A stretch of 64,000 nt of DNA from UBA4064 sp050179135 (lineage in GTDB: Bacteria; Desulfobacterota; Desulfobacteria; Desulfobacterales; Desulfatirhabdiaceae): positions 4,480 through 68,479 of the forward strand of contig JBFXFK010000003.1 in assembly GCA_050179135.1 (NCBI GenBank). Reading direction: 5' to 3'. This document shows positions 17,682 to 27,057 of this stretch, in pieces (position 1 is the first letter of the stretch; each line of letters opens with the position of its first letter). Position numbers and translations under genes: made by a program. The notes under the pieces were generated by a model. That model ran no database searches, was not told the origin of the DNA, and saw nothing but the letters and a program-made list of their open reading frames with translations.

Positions 17682-19263
17682 GATTTTTGCACAGGAATCC
17701 GGAAAATATCTGGAGCAGATTGATCAGTTGCTGATTCAGGTGGATAATCATCCATCAGATACCGGACTGTGGCGCGAGCTGCACGGGAAAATGCATTCCA
17801 TAAAGGGAATGGCCAGAGCCATGAGTATGGAACACATTGCCCAGCTCAGCCATTCCATGGAAACCTGGTGTCTGGCCTTTCAGAAAAATGCCGCAACTGC
17901 CGGACAAACTGCCATTCAGGCATTGTTTGACGGCGCGGATATACTGAAATTCCTGGTGAATCAGCAGGATAAACTGGATTCCGTGGCATCGCAGGACCGG
18001 TATCGTCTGATACTGGAGCGGTTGTCGCTGGATCCATCAACCGGCCAGGCGCCTGTTCGGGCGGAAACCGGTGTGTCCGAGCCGGCCCCGCTGCGAATGG
18101 ACCCGATTGACCAGGTGCGAATCCCCTATGTCCAGATTGAGGAATTGCTGGGCTATTCCCGTGAAATTCTGATGCTCGAAACGACACTGCCGCCTCTTCC
18201 TCTGGAATACGCCAGCCTGAAAAGCTGGATTGATCATTATATGGCCATGATCAAGGGACTGTATTTCCGGCTGGCCCAGTTTCGTCTGATGTCCATTGAC
18301 GATTTTGCCGCCATATATGGATCGACCATACACCAGCAGGCCAGAAGTCTGGGAAAACAGGTTTTTCTGGAGGTCAAAGGCGGAAATATCCGCGCCGATA
18401 TCGCACTGCTGGAGCGGCTTCGGGAACCATTGATCCATATCATCCGAAATGCCATTGCACATGGCATTGAAAAACCGGAAGACCGGGTGCGCCTGGGCAA
18501 AGCGGAAAAAGGATGCATTGTTCTGGAAGCCGAAAGCGACAGGGAAAGTCTCATTATCCGGATCAGGGACGATGGCAGTGGCATAGACCGGGACGCCATC
18601 ATTTCGCACCTTCAGAAAAAAACGCGGATGAGTCCCGAAGAGATTCTCGATATGACCGGGAAGAAATTCTATGACACCATTCTCAGCAGCGAATTTTCAT
18701 CCGCCAAAATTGTCACGGACATGTCCGGCAGGGGCATCGGCATGAATGTGGTGGCTCAGGCCATTGAATATCTCAGCGGCACACTGTCCATTGCATCGGT
18801 TCCCGGGAAAGGCGCCACGTTTACCATTCAGTTGCCCGTTTCCCTTTCCGTGATTTATGCGATTGTATTTCATGTCGGACCCTATTTGCTGGCCATACCG
18901 ACATCCGCCATGGAATCGGTCGCATATAACACGGAAAAGGCATGTGCATTGCCCGAATCCTGCCTGAATCTGAGAGAACTCTTTGGTGTAAATGAATCGG
19001 CTGAAGATTCGGTGCATATTCTGAAACTTCGGCCCGGAAGCCATAAGGTCAAATCCCGGCCAAACGAGACAGGACATCCGGACAGTTTCGCCTGGAGTCT
19101 GGCCGTGGACCACATTGTTGGAAACCGGCCCATCATGATCATGCATGTCAGTGAACTGGTTGCCAGAACGCATATCTATTCCGGAATCGGCATTCTGGAA
19201 AACGGAGACATATCCCCGCTTCTGGATATTCCCACCCTGTTTGAAACCCTGCTCAAATTATAA
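17659..19263 (+). CDS. cheA: Compact CheA-type histidine kinase
   Basis: The 534-residue protein has an N-terminal HPt domain with phospho-His46 ('MHSIKGMAR'), a long linker with no obvious P2 response-regulator-binding domain, a short dimerisation region (about 150-240), a HATPase domain (N264 in 'IIRNAIAHG', G1 'DDGSGID' 304-310, G2 'GRGIGM' 357-362) and a C-terminal CheW-like domain (about 395-534). It is shorter than E. coli CheA (654). It phosphorylates receivers in response to the MCP-CheW array. With no flagellar, cheY, cheB or cheR genes alongside, the output may be something other than swimming; that is inference. Confidence 0.92.
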   Translation: MDLEKYYKIFAQESGKYLEQIDQLLIQVDNHPSDTGLWRELHGKMHSIKGMARAMSMEHIAQLSHSMETWCLAFQKNAATAGQTAIQALFDGADILKFLVNQQDKLDSVASQDRYRLILERLSLDPSTGQAPVRAETGVSEPAPLRMDPIDQVRIPYVQIEELLGYSREILMLETTLPPLPLEYASLKSWIDHYMAMIKGLYFRLAQFRLMSIDDFAAIYGSTIHQQARSLGKQVFLEVKGGNIRADIALLERLREPLIHIIRNAIAHGIEKPEDRVRLGKAEKGCIVLEAESDRESLIIRIRDDGSGIDRDAIISHLQKKTRMSPEEILDMTGKKFYDTILSSEFSSAKIVTDMSGRGIGMNVVAQAIEYLSGTLSIASVPGKGATFTIQLPVSLSVIYAIVFHVGPYLLAIPTSAMESVAYNTEKACALPESCLNLRELFGVNESAEDSVHILKLRPGSHKVKSRPNETGHPDSFAWSLAVDHIVGNRPIMIMHVSELVARTHIYSGIGILENGDISPLLDIPTLFETLLKL

Positions 19264-19310
19264 TATAGTTTTGGGCTTGACATATCCCGCCAGCTTTTTT
19301 AGCATTCCAT

Positions 19311-19415
19311 CGTTTTCAGGATAACGGTTTTGGGTGCGTTACCGGTTGGGGATAACAGGGCGTTTTTCAAGGCGTCAGCCGCCAAAGGTCTATCCCATTG
19401 CTGCTTTGTGAAATG
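19311..19415. repeat. Degraded copy of the 'TTTTGGGTGCGTTA' palindromic element
   Basis: 'ttttcaggataacggttttgggtgcgttaccggttgggga' at 19314-19353 matches the left half of the element at 47911-47997, but the right half is only vaguely preserved. It lies in the gap between cheA and dapA. Confidence 0.5.
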
Positions 19416-19458
19416 AATTTTCTGAACGTCCAAATCAATTCAATTTTTAAGGGGGAAT

Positions 19459-20493
19459 ATGAATTCAGGTTGTTATACCGCAATTATTACACCTTTTCTG
19501 GGTGAAACCATTGATTATCCGGGATTTGACAGGCTGATCGGTTTTCAGATTGACAATGGTATTACGGGGATACTGGCTGCCGGAACCACCGGAGAAAGTC
19601 CGGCGCTCAGTTGGGAAGAACATAATGGGGTCATCCAGTTTGTTTCCGACAGATCGAAAAACCACTGCCTGTGCATTGCCGGAACCGGCAGCAACAACAC
19701 GGCGGAAGCGCTTGACGGATCCCGCCATGCGGTAACGGCCGGCGTCGATGCCCTGCTTCTGGTCGATCCCTATTACAATGGTCCCAGCTCACTGGAGATC
19801 AGACGGGAATATGTCGCGCCAATTGCCAGGGCTTTTCCGCAGTCTGAAATCATCCCCTACATTATCCCGGGTCGCACCGGCACCCAACTCCTGCCAGAAG
19901 ACCTGGCCATTTTGCATCGCCAGTTTCCCAATGTCTCCACCGTAAAAGAGGCAACGGGAAATCTGGATAACATGAGACGCACGCGGGAATGCTGTGGTCC
20001 GGATTTCTGTATTCTTTCGGGGGATGATGCGCTGACCTGTGACATGATGATGGATTCCCGAATTGCTGCAGGGGGAGTGATTTCGGTGCTGTCCAACATT
20101 GTTCCCGGCGCACTGGTGAAACTGGTTGAACTGTTGAAACAACAGCACCAGGACGCGGCAAGGGAGTTAAAACGTGCGCTGGATCCGCTGTTTGATCTGG
20201 TCACGGTCAAAACCACCGAATCAACACCATTTGGAAATGTGGTCTGCCGGGCCAGAAACCCGCTTGCCGTAAAAACCCTGATGACCGTCTTGGGCCTGCC
20301 TTCCGGAGGATGCCGGAAACCGCTGGGGAAAATGACACAAAATGGTCTGAATGTCGTGCTGAATGCCGCCAGAAGCGTTCAACAGCACAATCCGGAACTG
20401 TTTCAGCCCATTGCCAAAGCGTTTGATGTCGATATCGAAGAACGCCTGAACACCCCGGCCATCTGGGCAGATCTGGTTTATGAGGCGTATTGA
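19459..20493 (+). CDS. dapA: 4-hydroxy-tetrahydrodipicolinate synthase family protein
   Basis: The 344-residue class I aldolase-fold protein has 'GTTGESPALSWEEH' (active-site loop), a Tyr in 'PYIIPGRTG' (family YNxPxRT) and the Schiff-base lysine in 'TVKEATGN' (about residue 161). DapA condenses pyruvate with aspartate semialdehyde in lysine and diaminopimelate synthesis. It is ~50 residues longer than E. coli DapA (292), with a C-terminal extension after the barrel ('VLGLPSGGCRKPLGKM...'). SD aaggggg precedes ATG 19459. Family members with other substrates exist, but the motif set favours DapA. The stop codon TGA is also the first unit of a downstream tandem repeat. Confidence 0.88.
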   Translation: MNSGCYTAIITPFLGETIDYPGFDRLIGFQIDNGITGILAAGTTGESPALSWEEHNGVIQFVSDRSKNHCLCIAGTGSNNTAEALDGSRHAVTAGVDALLLVDPYYNGPSSLEIRREYVAPIARAFPQSEIIPYIIPGRTGTQLLPEDLAILHRQFPNVSTVKEATGNLDNMRRTRECCGPDFCILSGDDALTCDMMMDSRIAAGGVISVLSNIVPGALVKLVELLKQQHQDAARELKRALDPLFDLVTVKTTESTPFGNVVCRARNPLAVKTLMTVLGLPSGGCRKPLGKMTQNGLNVVLNAARSVQQHNPELFQPIAKAFDVDIEERLNTPAIWADLVYEAY

Positions 20494-20592
20494 GACGGTC
20501 AGACGGTCAGACGGTCGGACGGTCGGACAGTCTGACTGTCGGACGGTCCACGGTCCGACTGTCCCGACTGTCCCGACTGTCCCGACGGTCCA
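20491..20592. repeat. 8-9 nt tandem repeat (GACGGTCN) between dapA and rfbA
   Basis: Units gacggtca, gacggtcg, gacagtct, gactgtcg, and later cccgactgt, follow one another from the dapA stop codon (20491-20493) to just before the rfbA Shine-Dalgarno. It is the reverse complement of the array at 560-688. The mixture of gac...gtc units lets it fold on itself. Confidence 0.8.
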
Positions 20593-20619
20593 ACAATAAA
20601 AACAGGAGAAACAAACAAC

Positions 20620-21498
20620 ATGAAAGGCATTATCCTGGCCGGCGGCTCCGGAACCCGGCTGTATCCCATCACCCGGGTGGTCAGCAAGCAACTCCTCCCG
20701 GTGTATGACAAACCCATGATTTATTATCCCCTGTCTGTTCTGATGCTGGCCGGGATACGGGAAATATTGATCATTTCAACACCCGAAGATCTGCCCCTTT
20801 TCCAACGCCTTTTTGGAGACGGCTCCCATCTGGGGTTATCCTTTTCCTATGCCGAACAGCCCAGACCCGAAGGCCTGGCCCAGGCATTTGTCATTGGAAA
20901 GGACTTTATCGGCGCGGATACGGTCTGTCTGATTCTGGGAGACAATATTTTTTATGGCCACCATCTTTCCGACATCCTGAAACGCTCGGTTCAAATGACG
21001 GAAGGGGGTCTGATTTTTGGATATCTGGTCCGTGATCCCGAGAGATATGGCGTTGTGGAGTTTGATGATGCGGGAAATGTTATCGGTATTGAAGAAAAGC
21101 CCAGCAAACCCAAATCCGACTATGCGGTACCGGGCCTGTATATTTATGACAACAGTGTCATTGAAATTGCAGAAAATCTGAAACCATCGGCAAGAGGCGA
21201 ACTGGAAATAACAGATGTGAACCTGGCGTATCTGAAACAGAAAAAGCTGCGGGTCGAGCTTTTGGGCAGGGGCTTTGCCTGGCTGGATACCGGGACTCAC
21301 GAAGCGCTTCAGCAGGCGGCCAGTTTTGTCGAAGCCATCCAGGACCGTCAGGGGCTCAAAATTTCCTGTATCGAGGAAATTGCCTATCGTCAGGGATATA
21401 TTACACGGGAAGGAATCCGGAAACTGGCCAGTGACATGCTGAAAAATGATTATGGCCAATACCTGCTGGAACTGGCCAATGGCGAAACAGAAGACTGA
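20620..21498 (+). CDS. rfbA: Glucose-1-phosphate thymidylyltransferase
   Basis: The 292-residue protein starts 'MKGIILAGGSGTRLYPIT' with the nucleotidyltransferase GGSGTRL loop, and has 'VSKQLLPVYDKPMIYYPL', 'LGDNIFYG', 'EEKPSKPKSDYAVPGLY' and 'WLDTGTHEAL', all characteristic of RmlA/RfbA. It makes dTDP-glucose from dTTP and glucose-1-phosphate, the first step to dTDP-rhamnose for surface polysaccharides. Length matches the family (about 290). SD aggag (20604-20608) lies 11 nt before the start. The rfbB, C and D genes are not adjacent, so the pathway is split. Confidence 0.96.
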   Translation: MKGIILAGGSGTRLYPITRVVSKQLLPVYDKPMIYYPLSVLMLAGIREILIISTPEDLPLFQRLFGDGSHLGLSFSYAEQPRPEGLAQAFVIGKDFIGADTVCLILGDNIFYGHHLSDILKRSVQMTEGGLIFGYLVRDPERYGVVEFDDAGNVIGIEEKPSKPKSDYAVPGLYIYDNSVIEIAENLKPSARGELEITDVNLAYLKQKKLRVELLGRGFAWLDTGTHEALQQAASFVEAIQDRQGLKISCIEEIAYRQGYITREGIRKLASDMLKNDYGQYLLELANGETED

Positions 21499-21503
21499 CG
21501 CGT

Positions 21504-21616
21504 CAGAATACAGAATTCAGAATTCAGAAGCCGGAATAAATAGGGAATGCCTGCTGTTTATAAAATGATATTTTCCTTATTTATTCTGAATTCTGGCTTC
21601 TGTATTCTGTTTTTCC
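21504..21616. repeat. ~115-bp hairpin element, copy 2
   Basis: Same organisation as 5341-5457: cagaata/cagaatt heptads, the shared centre around 'ctgctgtttataaaatgatattttcc', then the complementary arm ending 'tctgtattctgtttttcc'. It begins 6 nt after the rfbA stop. Confidence 0.85.
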
Positions 21617-21736
21617 AAAATACAGAATTCAGAAGCCGGAATAAATAGGGAATGGCTGCTGTTTATAAAATGATATTTTCCTTATTTATTCTGAATTCTG
21701 GCTTCTGAATTCTGTTTTTCTGAATTCTGTTTTTCC
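21617..21736. repeat. ~115-bp hairpin element, copy 3 (tandem with copy 2)
   Basis: It is near-identical to copy 2 and abuts it head to tail; the right end is extended by an extra 'tgaattctgtttttc' unit. Together copies 2 and 3 fill the interval between the convergent rfbA and Hsp20 genes and could end transcription from both sides. Confidence 0.85.
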
Positions 21737-21763
21737 AAAATAAGTCATTTTTATGGTGACAGG

Positions 21764-22213
21764 TTACTCGGCGATATCGATCTTGATCTGTTTGGGTTTT
21801 TGTTCCTCGGGCTTGGGAATTTCGATTTCCAATATCCCATCCTTGAATGTCGCCTTGATCTTTTCGGGACTGATGGCTGTCGGCAGGGTGAATGCCCGGT
21901 GAAACGATCCAAATGTTCTTTCTTTCCGGTAATACTTGTCTTCCTTGATTTCCCGTGATTCGGTTCTTTCGCCCTTTAACGTCAGAATATTTTCCTTTAA
22001 TTCAATGGAAACATTTTCTTTGCTGACACCCGGCAGTTCTGCATGAATGATAATCGCGTCTTCCCTGTCAAAAATATCAACCAGCGGTTTCCATGCACTC
22101 AGGGCAAAATCCTCGTCTGCCGGGGATCTCGTGAATGCATCGTTGAAAAGCCGGTTAATGCTGTCCTGCAGTGTTGCGACTGCGCCATACGGTTGCCATC
22201 TGACCATTGCCAT
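21764..22213 (-). CDS. Small heat-shock protein, Hsp20/alpha-crystallin family
   Basis: The 149-residue product has an N-terminal arm 'MAMVRWQPYGAVATLQDSINRLFNDAF', an alpha-crystallin domain (about 45-135, 'DIFDREDAIIIHAELPGVSKENVSIELK', 'ATFKDGILEIEIPK') and a C-terminal I-x-I ('IKIDIAE'). These ATP-independent holdases keep unfolding proteins soluble. ATG 22213 is chosen because it follows a very strong SD (aaaggagg, 6-nt spacing); a longer frame to 22279 lacks one. The gene is monocistronic and divergent from the barrel-protein gene at 22387. Confidence 0.95.
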   Translation of the reverse strand: MAMVRWQPYGAVATLQDSINRLFNDAFTRSPADEDFALSAWKPLVDIFDREDAIIIHAELPGVSKENVSIELKENILTLKGERTESREIKEDKYYRKERTFGSFHRAFTLPTAISPEKIKATFKDGILEIEIPKPEEQKPKQIKIDIAE

Positions 22214-22386
22214 AATAAACCTCCTTTGCATCAGATTGATTAATGGGGTGATGATCGCATGGCCCGGTGCATGGGCCATAAAATATACTATAACAATTCA
22301 ATTGGTTATTAATCTTAAGTGAACATTAATCACCTTTTTTATCCTGTCAAGCCTGTTAAACACGATGATTCCATGAGGAGCCTATC

Positions 22387-23472
22387 TTGAAGCATTTTTC
22401 GGTTTTCGCGATATCCATAATGCTTATCATATGGCTGGCCATCGATACCCGCCTGGTCCGGGCAGATTTGCAGACCATCCAGACGCCCCGTCAACCCGGC
22501 TATGCCGATCTCATGGATCCAACCGATACCGATCTGTTTTTTGTGTCCAATTCGTCACAGACCGGATTTGGGGCATTTCAGATTCCATCCCAATCTCCGC
22601 TTCAGTCACTTCGCGGCCTTTTTCAACCCATAACCGGCCCGTTGCTTGCGACCGGAAAATATGAGCTGGGCATCCGAACCACCCTGACCAACACCTGGGT
22701 TAACGGTGAAAATGACTATCGGCTGGATTATGAGTCATTGGGGTCCCAGTTCTCCATTGCCTATGGATGGATTCCCTATGTCAGAATCGAGTTGCGCTAT
22801 GAGAATCGCGCGATTTTTGGCGGTATTCTGGATGGCGTGATCGATACCTTTCACAGCACTACCGGCTTTGATCAGAATGGCCGGGATAAAAAGCCCTATG
22901 GCGAGGTTGCCGTCGACATGAATGGGCCGGGCATCAATGATCTCCATATCGAGGATAAAAGCGGATTCTACTCCCAAAGTCTTTCCGCTGTCTGGCGTCA
23001 GTCGCTCTTTCAGGGGACCCGGTATCTGCCTGCATTTTCTTACGCCATGACGGTCCGGTACGATGTGGACGCAAACCCATACATGGAGCGGGATTTTCCG
23101 GTGGATCTGGCATGGTCGGCGGCCATTGCCAAACGGTGGGGGGACCTGTCTGTTTTTATGGAAGCCGGATTTGCCTGGTACGGCGCAGACTGGCTGGGGA
23201 ATATCGAGCTTGAAGGCGCCAGTTTGTCCGGTCTCTGGGGCGTGGAATACATGGTTTCACCGGTAACATCGATTGTGTTTCAGCATCTGATCAGCCAGGG
23301 ATGCGCCAAAAACCTGGAAACATTTTCGAATGAATCCCATGAGGTGCTTCTGGGAATGAAATGGAAATTGGGGCATCGCATGATGCTGGAAGCCGCCTTC
23401 CTGGAAAACATTCTGGTTTACAGCAACAGTCCGGATTTTGGATGCCATCTGGGCATTTCCATGCGGTTTTGA
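22387..23472 (+). CDS. Outer-membrane beta-barrel protein, DUF3187-like
   Basis: The 361-residue protein has a signal peptide ('MKHFSVFAISIMLIIWLAID...VRA', cleavage near 26) and alternating aromatic/polar strands, ending in Met-Arg-Phe, the terminal aromatic typical of BAM-folded barrels. I recognise the overall pattern ('TGKYELGIRTTLTNTW', 'LDYE') as DUF3187, a family with no known function. It starts with TTG 22387 behind a good SD (gaggag, 6 nt). Its stop is 19 nt upstream of the preferred uvrC start, so the two could be cotranscribed, though a functional link is not expected. Confidence 0.75.
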   Translation: MKHFSVFAISIMLIIWLAIDTRLVRADLQTIQTPRQPGYADLMDPTDTDLFFVSNSSQTGFGAFQIPSQSPLQSLRGLFQPITGPLLATGKYELGIRTTLTNTWVNGENDYRLDYESLGSQFSIAYGWIPYVRIELRYENRAIFGGILDGVIDTFHSTTGFDQNGRDKKPYGEVAVDMNGPGINDLHIEDKSGFYSQSLSAVWRQSLFQGTRYLPAFSYAMTVRYDVDANPYMERDFPVDLAWSAAIAKRWGDLSVFMEAGFAWYGADWLGNIELEGASLSGLWGVEYMVSPVTSIVFQHLISQGCAKNLETFSNESHEVLLGMKWKLGHRMMLEAAFLENILVYSNSPDFGCHLGISMRF

Positions 23473-23491
23473 TGTGAATCCATCCGGGACC

Positions 23492-25366
23492 ATGACACTG
23501 CCGGATTCGGCCGGGAATTCGCCCGCATCCCGGTTTGCCGATCTGCTTGCCGGCTTGTCCACCCGCCCCGGGGTGTATCTGATGAAGGATGATACCGGAA
23601 AGGTGATCTATGTGGGGAAAGCGATCAATCTGAAAAAACGGCTGACATCCTATTTTAATAAAATTCCGCAGTTGAACATCAAAACCCGCATGCTGGTCGA
23701 TAAAATCCAGGATATTGAAACCATTCTGACATCGACCGAAAATGAAGCCCTGATTCTCGAATCCAATCTCATCAAGAAATACCGCCCCCGGTATAATGTG
23801 ATTCTCAAGGATGACAAACACTATCCGTCACTGCGGCTCGATTTGAAATCCCCCTACCCCTGCCTGAGTGTCGTACGGAAAGTCGTCCGGGATGGGTCAC
23901 TGTATTTTGGGCCGTTTACCTCACCGCCGGCCGTTTATCAGACACTGAAAATCATCAACAAAACGTTCAAGCTGAGAAAATGTCGGGATCAGGTATTCAA
24001 AACCCGCAACCGGCCCTGTCTCAATTATCAGATCGGGGCTTGCCTGGGCCCCTGCTGTCTCCCTGTGGACCCGGAGTCCTATCAGAACATGGTGAAGGAG
24101 GTGGTCCTGTTTCTGAAGGGACGGGCACCGGAACTGATCAAAAAAACCGAAGCGGACATGCTGGCGGCTGCCCGGGAACAGAATTTTGAGCTGGCGGCCC
24201 AGCTTCGGGACAAGATGTTCGCCCTTCAGAGAACCATTGAAAAACAGGCGATGGTGACAACGGACTTCATGGACCGGGATATCGTGGGAATCGCGGATAC
24301 GGACGGCAAACTGCTGGTTACGGTCATGTCGGTCAGAAGTGGTCATGTTGTGGGCACCCGGCATTACCCGCTTCCCGAAACCGTTGCCACCCTTCCTGAA
24401 CTGATCGGGAGCTTTCTGACCCAGTATTATGAAACCGCCCATTATATTCCCGAAGAGATTCTGGCGCCGGCGGTTCCCGAGGATGTCAAGGCCATACGGC
24501 TTCATCTGAGGGACCGGAAAGGATCCGGAATTGTTATCCGGAAACCCCATCAGGGCATTCGGGTTCAATTGCTGCAACTGGCCAACCAGAATGCGGAAAA
24601 CGAACTGAAATCATTGATGAACAGCCGGGATCATGATGAAAAACTGCTGCAGCGTCTGATGGACCGACTGGGTTTGCGTCGATTTCCAGGCCGGATCGAA
24701 TGCTTTGACAACTCCCATATTCAGGGGGATTCCCCGGTATCGGGCATGGTTGTGTTTGAAAATGCACGACCTGCCCGGGCCGGTTATCGCCGATACAAAA
24801 TCCGGATGACGTCGGAGCCGGATGATTATGCCTTTATGGCCGAGGCATTGAAACGGCGCTTTGGAAAAGGAGAGGCATCCCGACCCTTTCCGGATCTGCT
24901 GCTTGTGGATGGGGGAAAGGGACAACTGAACATCGCGTTATCTGTACTTCGCGATCTGAATCTGACAGATGAGCTGGATGTGGCGGCTCTGGCCAAAAAA
25001 GATGAAATCCGGGGAGAGACTGAAGACCGGGTCTTTCGGCCCGGGCGCGCCAATCCGGTCAATCTCGATATGGATCACGATGTGCTGCTGTTTTTGCAGC
25101 GGATACGGGATGAGGCGCATCGCAATGTGATTCAGTTTCATCGGAAACAGAAACGGGGGTCATCATTTCAGTCCATTCTGGATAATATTCCGGGTATTGG
25201 TGAAAAACGCAAACATCTGCTGTTGATCCATTTCCGAACCATCCGGGCCATTCGGGCCGCTTCCCTGGCGGATATCACCGGTCTGCCGGGCATGAACCGG
25301 AAATCTGCGGAGGCGGTGCGGGAAGCGCTTGACGGCGAACATAAAAGGATGAAGGCGGAAGGATGA
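23492..25366 (+). CDS. uvrC: UvrABC excinuclease subunit C
   Basis: The ~624-residue protein has an N-terminal GIY-YIG nuclease ('GVYLMKDDTGKVIYVGKAINLKKRL'), a UVR domain (about 200-235, 'REQNFELAAQLRDKM'), a central UvrC family/RNase H-like endonuclease half ('RIECFDNSHIQG', 'LLLVDGGKGQL') and tandem helix-hairpin-helix motifs ('IPGIGEKRKHLLL', 'LPGMNRKSAEAV'). It makes both incisions in nucleotide excision repair. ATG 23492 is chosen; an in-frame GTG at 23474 and an upstream TTG inside the previous gene are alternatives. The final residues 'KRMKAEG' and the TGA stop are made of GGATGAA-type heptad repeat, so the C-terminus has been invaded or replaced by repeat. Confidence 0.95.
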   Translation: MTLPDSAGNSPASRFADLLAGLSTRPGVYLMKDDTGKVIYVGKAINLKKRLTSYFNKIPQLNIKTRMLVDKIQDIETILTSTENEALILESNLIKKYRPRYNVILKDDKHYPSLRLDLKSPYPCLSVVRKVVRDGSLYFGPFTSPPAVYQTLKIINKTFKLRKCRDQVFKTRNRPCLNYQIGACLGPCCLPVDPESYQNMVKEVVLFLKGRAPELIKKTEADMLAAAREQNFELAAQLRDKMFALQRTIEKQAMVTTDFMDRDIVGIADTDGKLLVTVMSVRSGHVVGTRHYPLPETVATLPELIGSFLTQYYETAHYIPEEILAPAVPEDVKAIRLHLRDRKGSGIVIRKPHQGIRVQLLQLANQNAENELKSLMNSRDHDEKLLQRLMDRLGLRRFPGRIECFDNSHIQGDSPVSGMVVFENARPARAGYRRYKIRMTSEPDDYAFMAEALKRRFGKGEASRPFPDLLLVDGGKGQLNIALSVLRDLNLTDELDVAALAKKDEIRGETEDRVFRPGRANPVNLDMDHDVLLFLQRIRDEAHRNVIQFHRKQKRGSSFQSILDNIPGIGEKRKHLLLIHFRTIRAIRAASLADITGLPGMNRKSAEAVREALDGEHKRMKAEG

Positions 25367-25378
25367 AGGGTGAAGGCG
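25346..25378. repeat. Heptad repeat (GGATGAA/GGCGGAA) at the uvrC 3' end
   Basis: About four 7-nt units (ggatgaa, ggcggaa, ggatgaa, gggtgaa) straddle the uvrC stop, which is read from a ggaTGA unit. The same unit recurs at 45058-45090, 59933-59970 and, as complement, 31742-31832. Confidence 0.75.
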
Positions 25379-25512
25379 GGAAAGTTGTGCCGGTTTTCCA
25401 TGTCCTCTGCGTCCTTTATGTCCTGTTTGTCCTTTTGCAGCTTTTCTGAAGTCTGTTTTTCAATGACGCAACATATTTCCAACTATTTTCAAAAACAATT
25501 CAAGGATTTCCA

Positions 25513-27006
25513 ATGACACCCCAGAATACTTTTCCGGTTTTAACGCCTGACGAGGCGGTTTCATTCATTCGTAACGGGAATACGGTTTCATTCAGTGGTT
25601 TTTCGCCTGCCGGCGCTGCCAAAATTGTACCCCATGCCCTGGCCCGCCGTGCTCAAAACGAACATGAAAGCGGCAGGCCATTTCAGGTGCGCGTCCTGAC
25701 CGGCGCATCCAGCGGCCAGAGTATTGATGACGCATTGGCCGGGGCCAATGCCATTTCCTGGAGAGCGCCCTATCAGGGAGAATCCCGGTTGAGACGTCAG
25801 ATCAATCAGGAGCTGGTGGAATACGTGGACATTCATCTGTCTCATCTCCCGCAACTGATTGAATTCGGTTTTCTGGGACAGATCGATATCGCGGTCATCG
25901 AAGCCACGGAAATCACCCCGGATGGCCGGGTCTATCTGACCACATCCATCGGAGCATCCCCGACCTATCTTCACCATGCCAAAAAGGTGATTATCGAGAT
26001 CAACCGGCATCAGTCGCCCCGTCTTCGGGAAATGGCCGATATCTACCGGATGCCCCTGCCACCCCACCGCAATCCGATTCCGGTTTATGAGCCGTTGACC
26101 CGGATCGGCTGGCCATATGCCAATGTGAATCCGGCCAAGATCATCGGCATTGTTGAAAATGATGAACCAGACCATGTCGCCGAATTTACCCAGCCGGATA
26201 CGGTCAGCGATCTGATCGCCGATCATCTGGTCAGATTTTTGGTTCAGGAGATGCGGTGCGGCCGTATTCCCGCGGAATTTTTGCCGCTTCAGGCCGGGGT
26301 CGGCAACATCTGCAACAGTGTCATGGCCAAACTGGGCGCCAGTTCAGAGATTCCCTGTTTTAAAATGTACACCGAAGTCTATCAGGATTCACTGGTGGAT
26401 CTGATGGATTCGGAAAAACTGTTGTGCGCCAGCGCCTGCGCCCTGGCCGTTTCTTCGGACAGGCTTCAGCACATTGTTGACAACATCGATTTTTTTGGAA
26501 AGCGGATTGTCCTGCGGCCCCAGGAAATATCCAATCATCCCGGAATCATTCGGCGGCTGGGTGTCATTGCCATGAATACCGCAATTGAAGCGGATATTTA
26601 CGGCAATGTCAATTCAACACATATTTATGGCACGGACATCATGAATGGCATCGGCGGGAGCGGCGAATTTACCCGAAACGGGTATATGGCCATATTCATG
26701 ACCCCTTCCATTGCCAAAAACGGTAAAATATCCTGCATCGTGCCCATGTGTCCGCACATCGACAACAACGAACACTCTGTCCAGATTCTGGTCACCGAAC
26801 AGGGAATTGCCGATCTGCGGGGGTTGGGACCCATGCAGCGGGCCAGAGCGATTATTGACAATTGCGCCCATCCCCTGTATCGGGATTACCTCCATGCGTA
26901 CGTTTCAAACGCCAGGCCGGCGCACATCCGGCATGATCTGACCAAATGTTATGAGCTGCATCAGAATCTGCTGGTTTATGGGGCAATGCTGCCGGTCGAA
27001 GAATAA
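25513..27006 (+). CDS. Acetyl-CoA hydrolase/transferase family (probable succinyl-CoA:acetate CoA-transferase)
   Basis: The 497-residue class I CoA-transferase has 'VSFSGFSPAGAAKIVP' near the N-terminus, 'PLQAGVGNICNSVMAKLG', the region 'FKMYTEVYQDSLVDLMDS' containing the expected catalytic Glu, and the C-terminal 'NEHSVQILVTEQGIADLRGL'. Length and motifs match the Cat1/AarC/Ach1 group, which moves CoA from succinyl-CoA (or another acyl-CoA) to acetate. In complete-oxidising sulfate reducers this activates acetate for the TCA cycle; an aconitase in the same window fits. Donor specificity (succinyl-, propionyl-, butyryl-CoA) cannot be read from sequence alone. Confidence 0.85.
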   Translation: MTPQNTFPVLTPDEAVSFIRNGNTVSFSGFSPAGAAKIVPHALARRAQNEHESGRPFQVRVLTGASSGQSIDDALAGANAISWRAPYQGESRLRRQINQELVEYVDIHLSHLPQLIEFGFLGQIDIAVIEATEITPDGRVYLTTSIGASPTYLHHAKKVIIEINRHQSPRLREMADIYRMPLPPHRNPIPVYEPLTRIGWPYANVNPAKIIGIVENDEPDHVAEFTQPDTVSDLIADHLVRFLVQEMRCGRIPAEFLPLQAGVGNICNSVMAKLGASSEIPCFKMYTEVYQDSLVDLMDSEKLLCASACALAVSSDRLQHIVDNIDFFGKRIVLRPQEISNHPGIIRRLGVIAMNTAIEADIYGNVNSTHIYGTDIMNGIGGSGEFTRNGYMAIFMTPSIAKNGKISCIVPMCPHIDNNEHSVQILVTEQGIADLRGLGPMQRARAIIDNCAHPLYRDYLHAYVSNARPAHIRHDLTKCYELHQNLLVYGAMLPVEE

Positions 27007-27057
27007 CGAAAAGGGTGGATGGAACGGTTGGATGGGTGATGAGTGGCGTGAAATGAT

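Noticed and set aside
22256..22310. Heat-shock (sigma-32) promoter upstream of the Hsp20 gene
   Set aside because: TTGAAT and GGCCCAT are present, but the -35 is incomplete and the ~18-nt spacing is too long to call.
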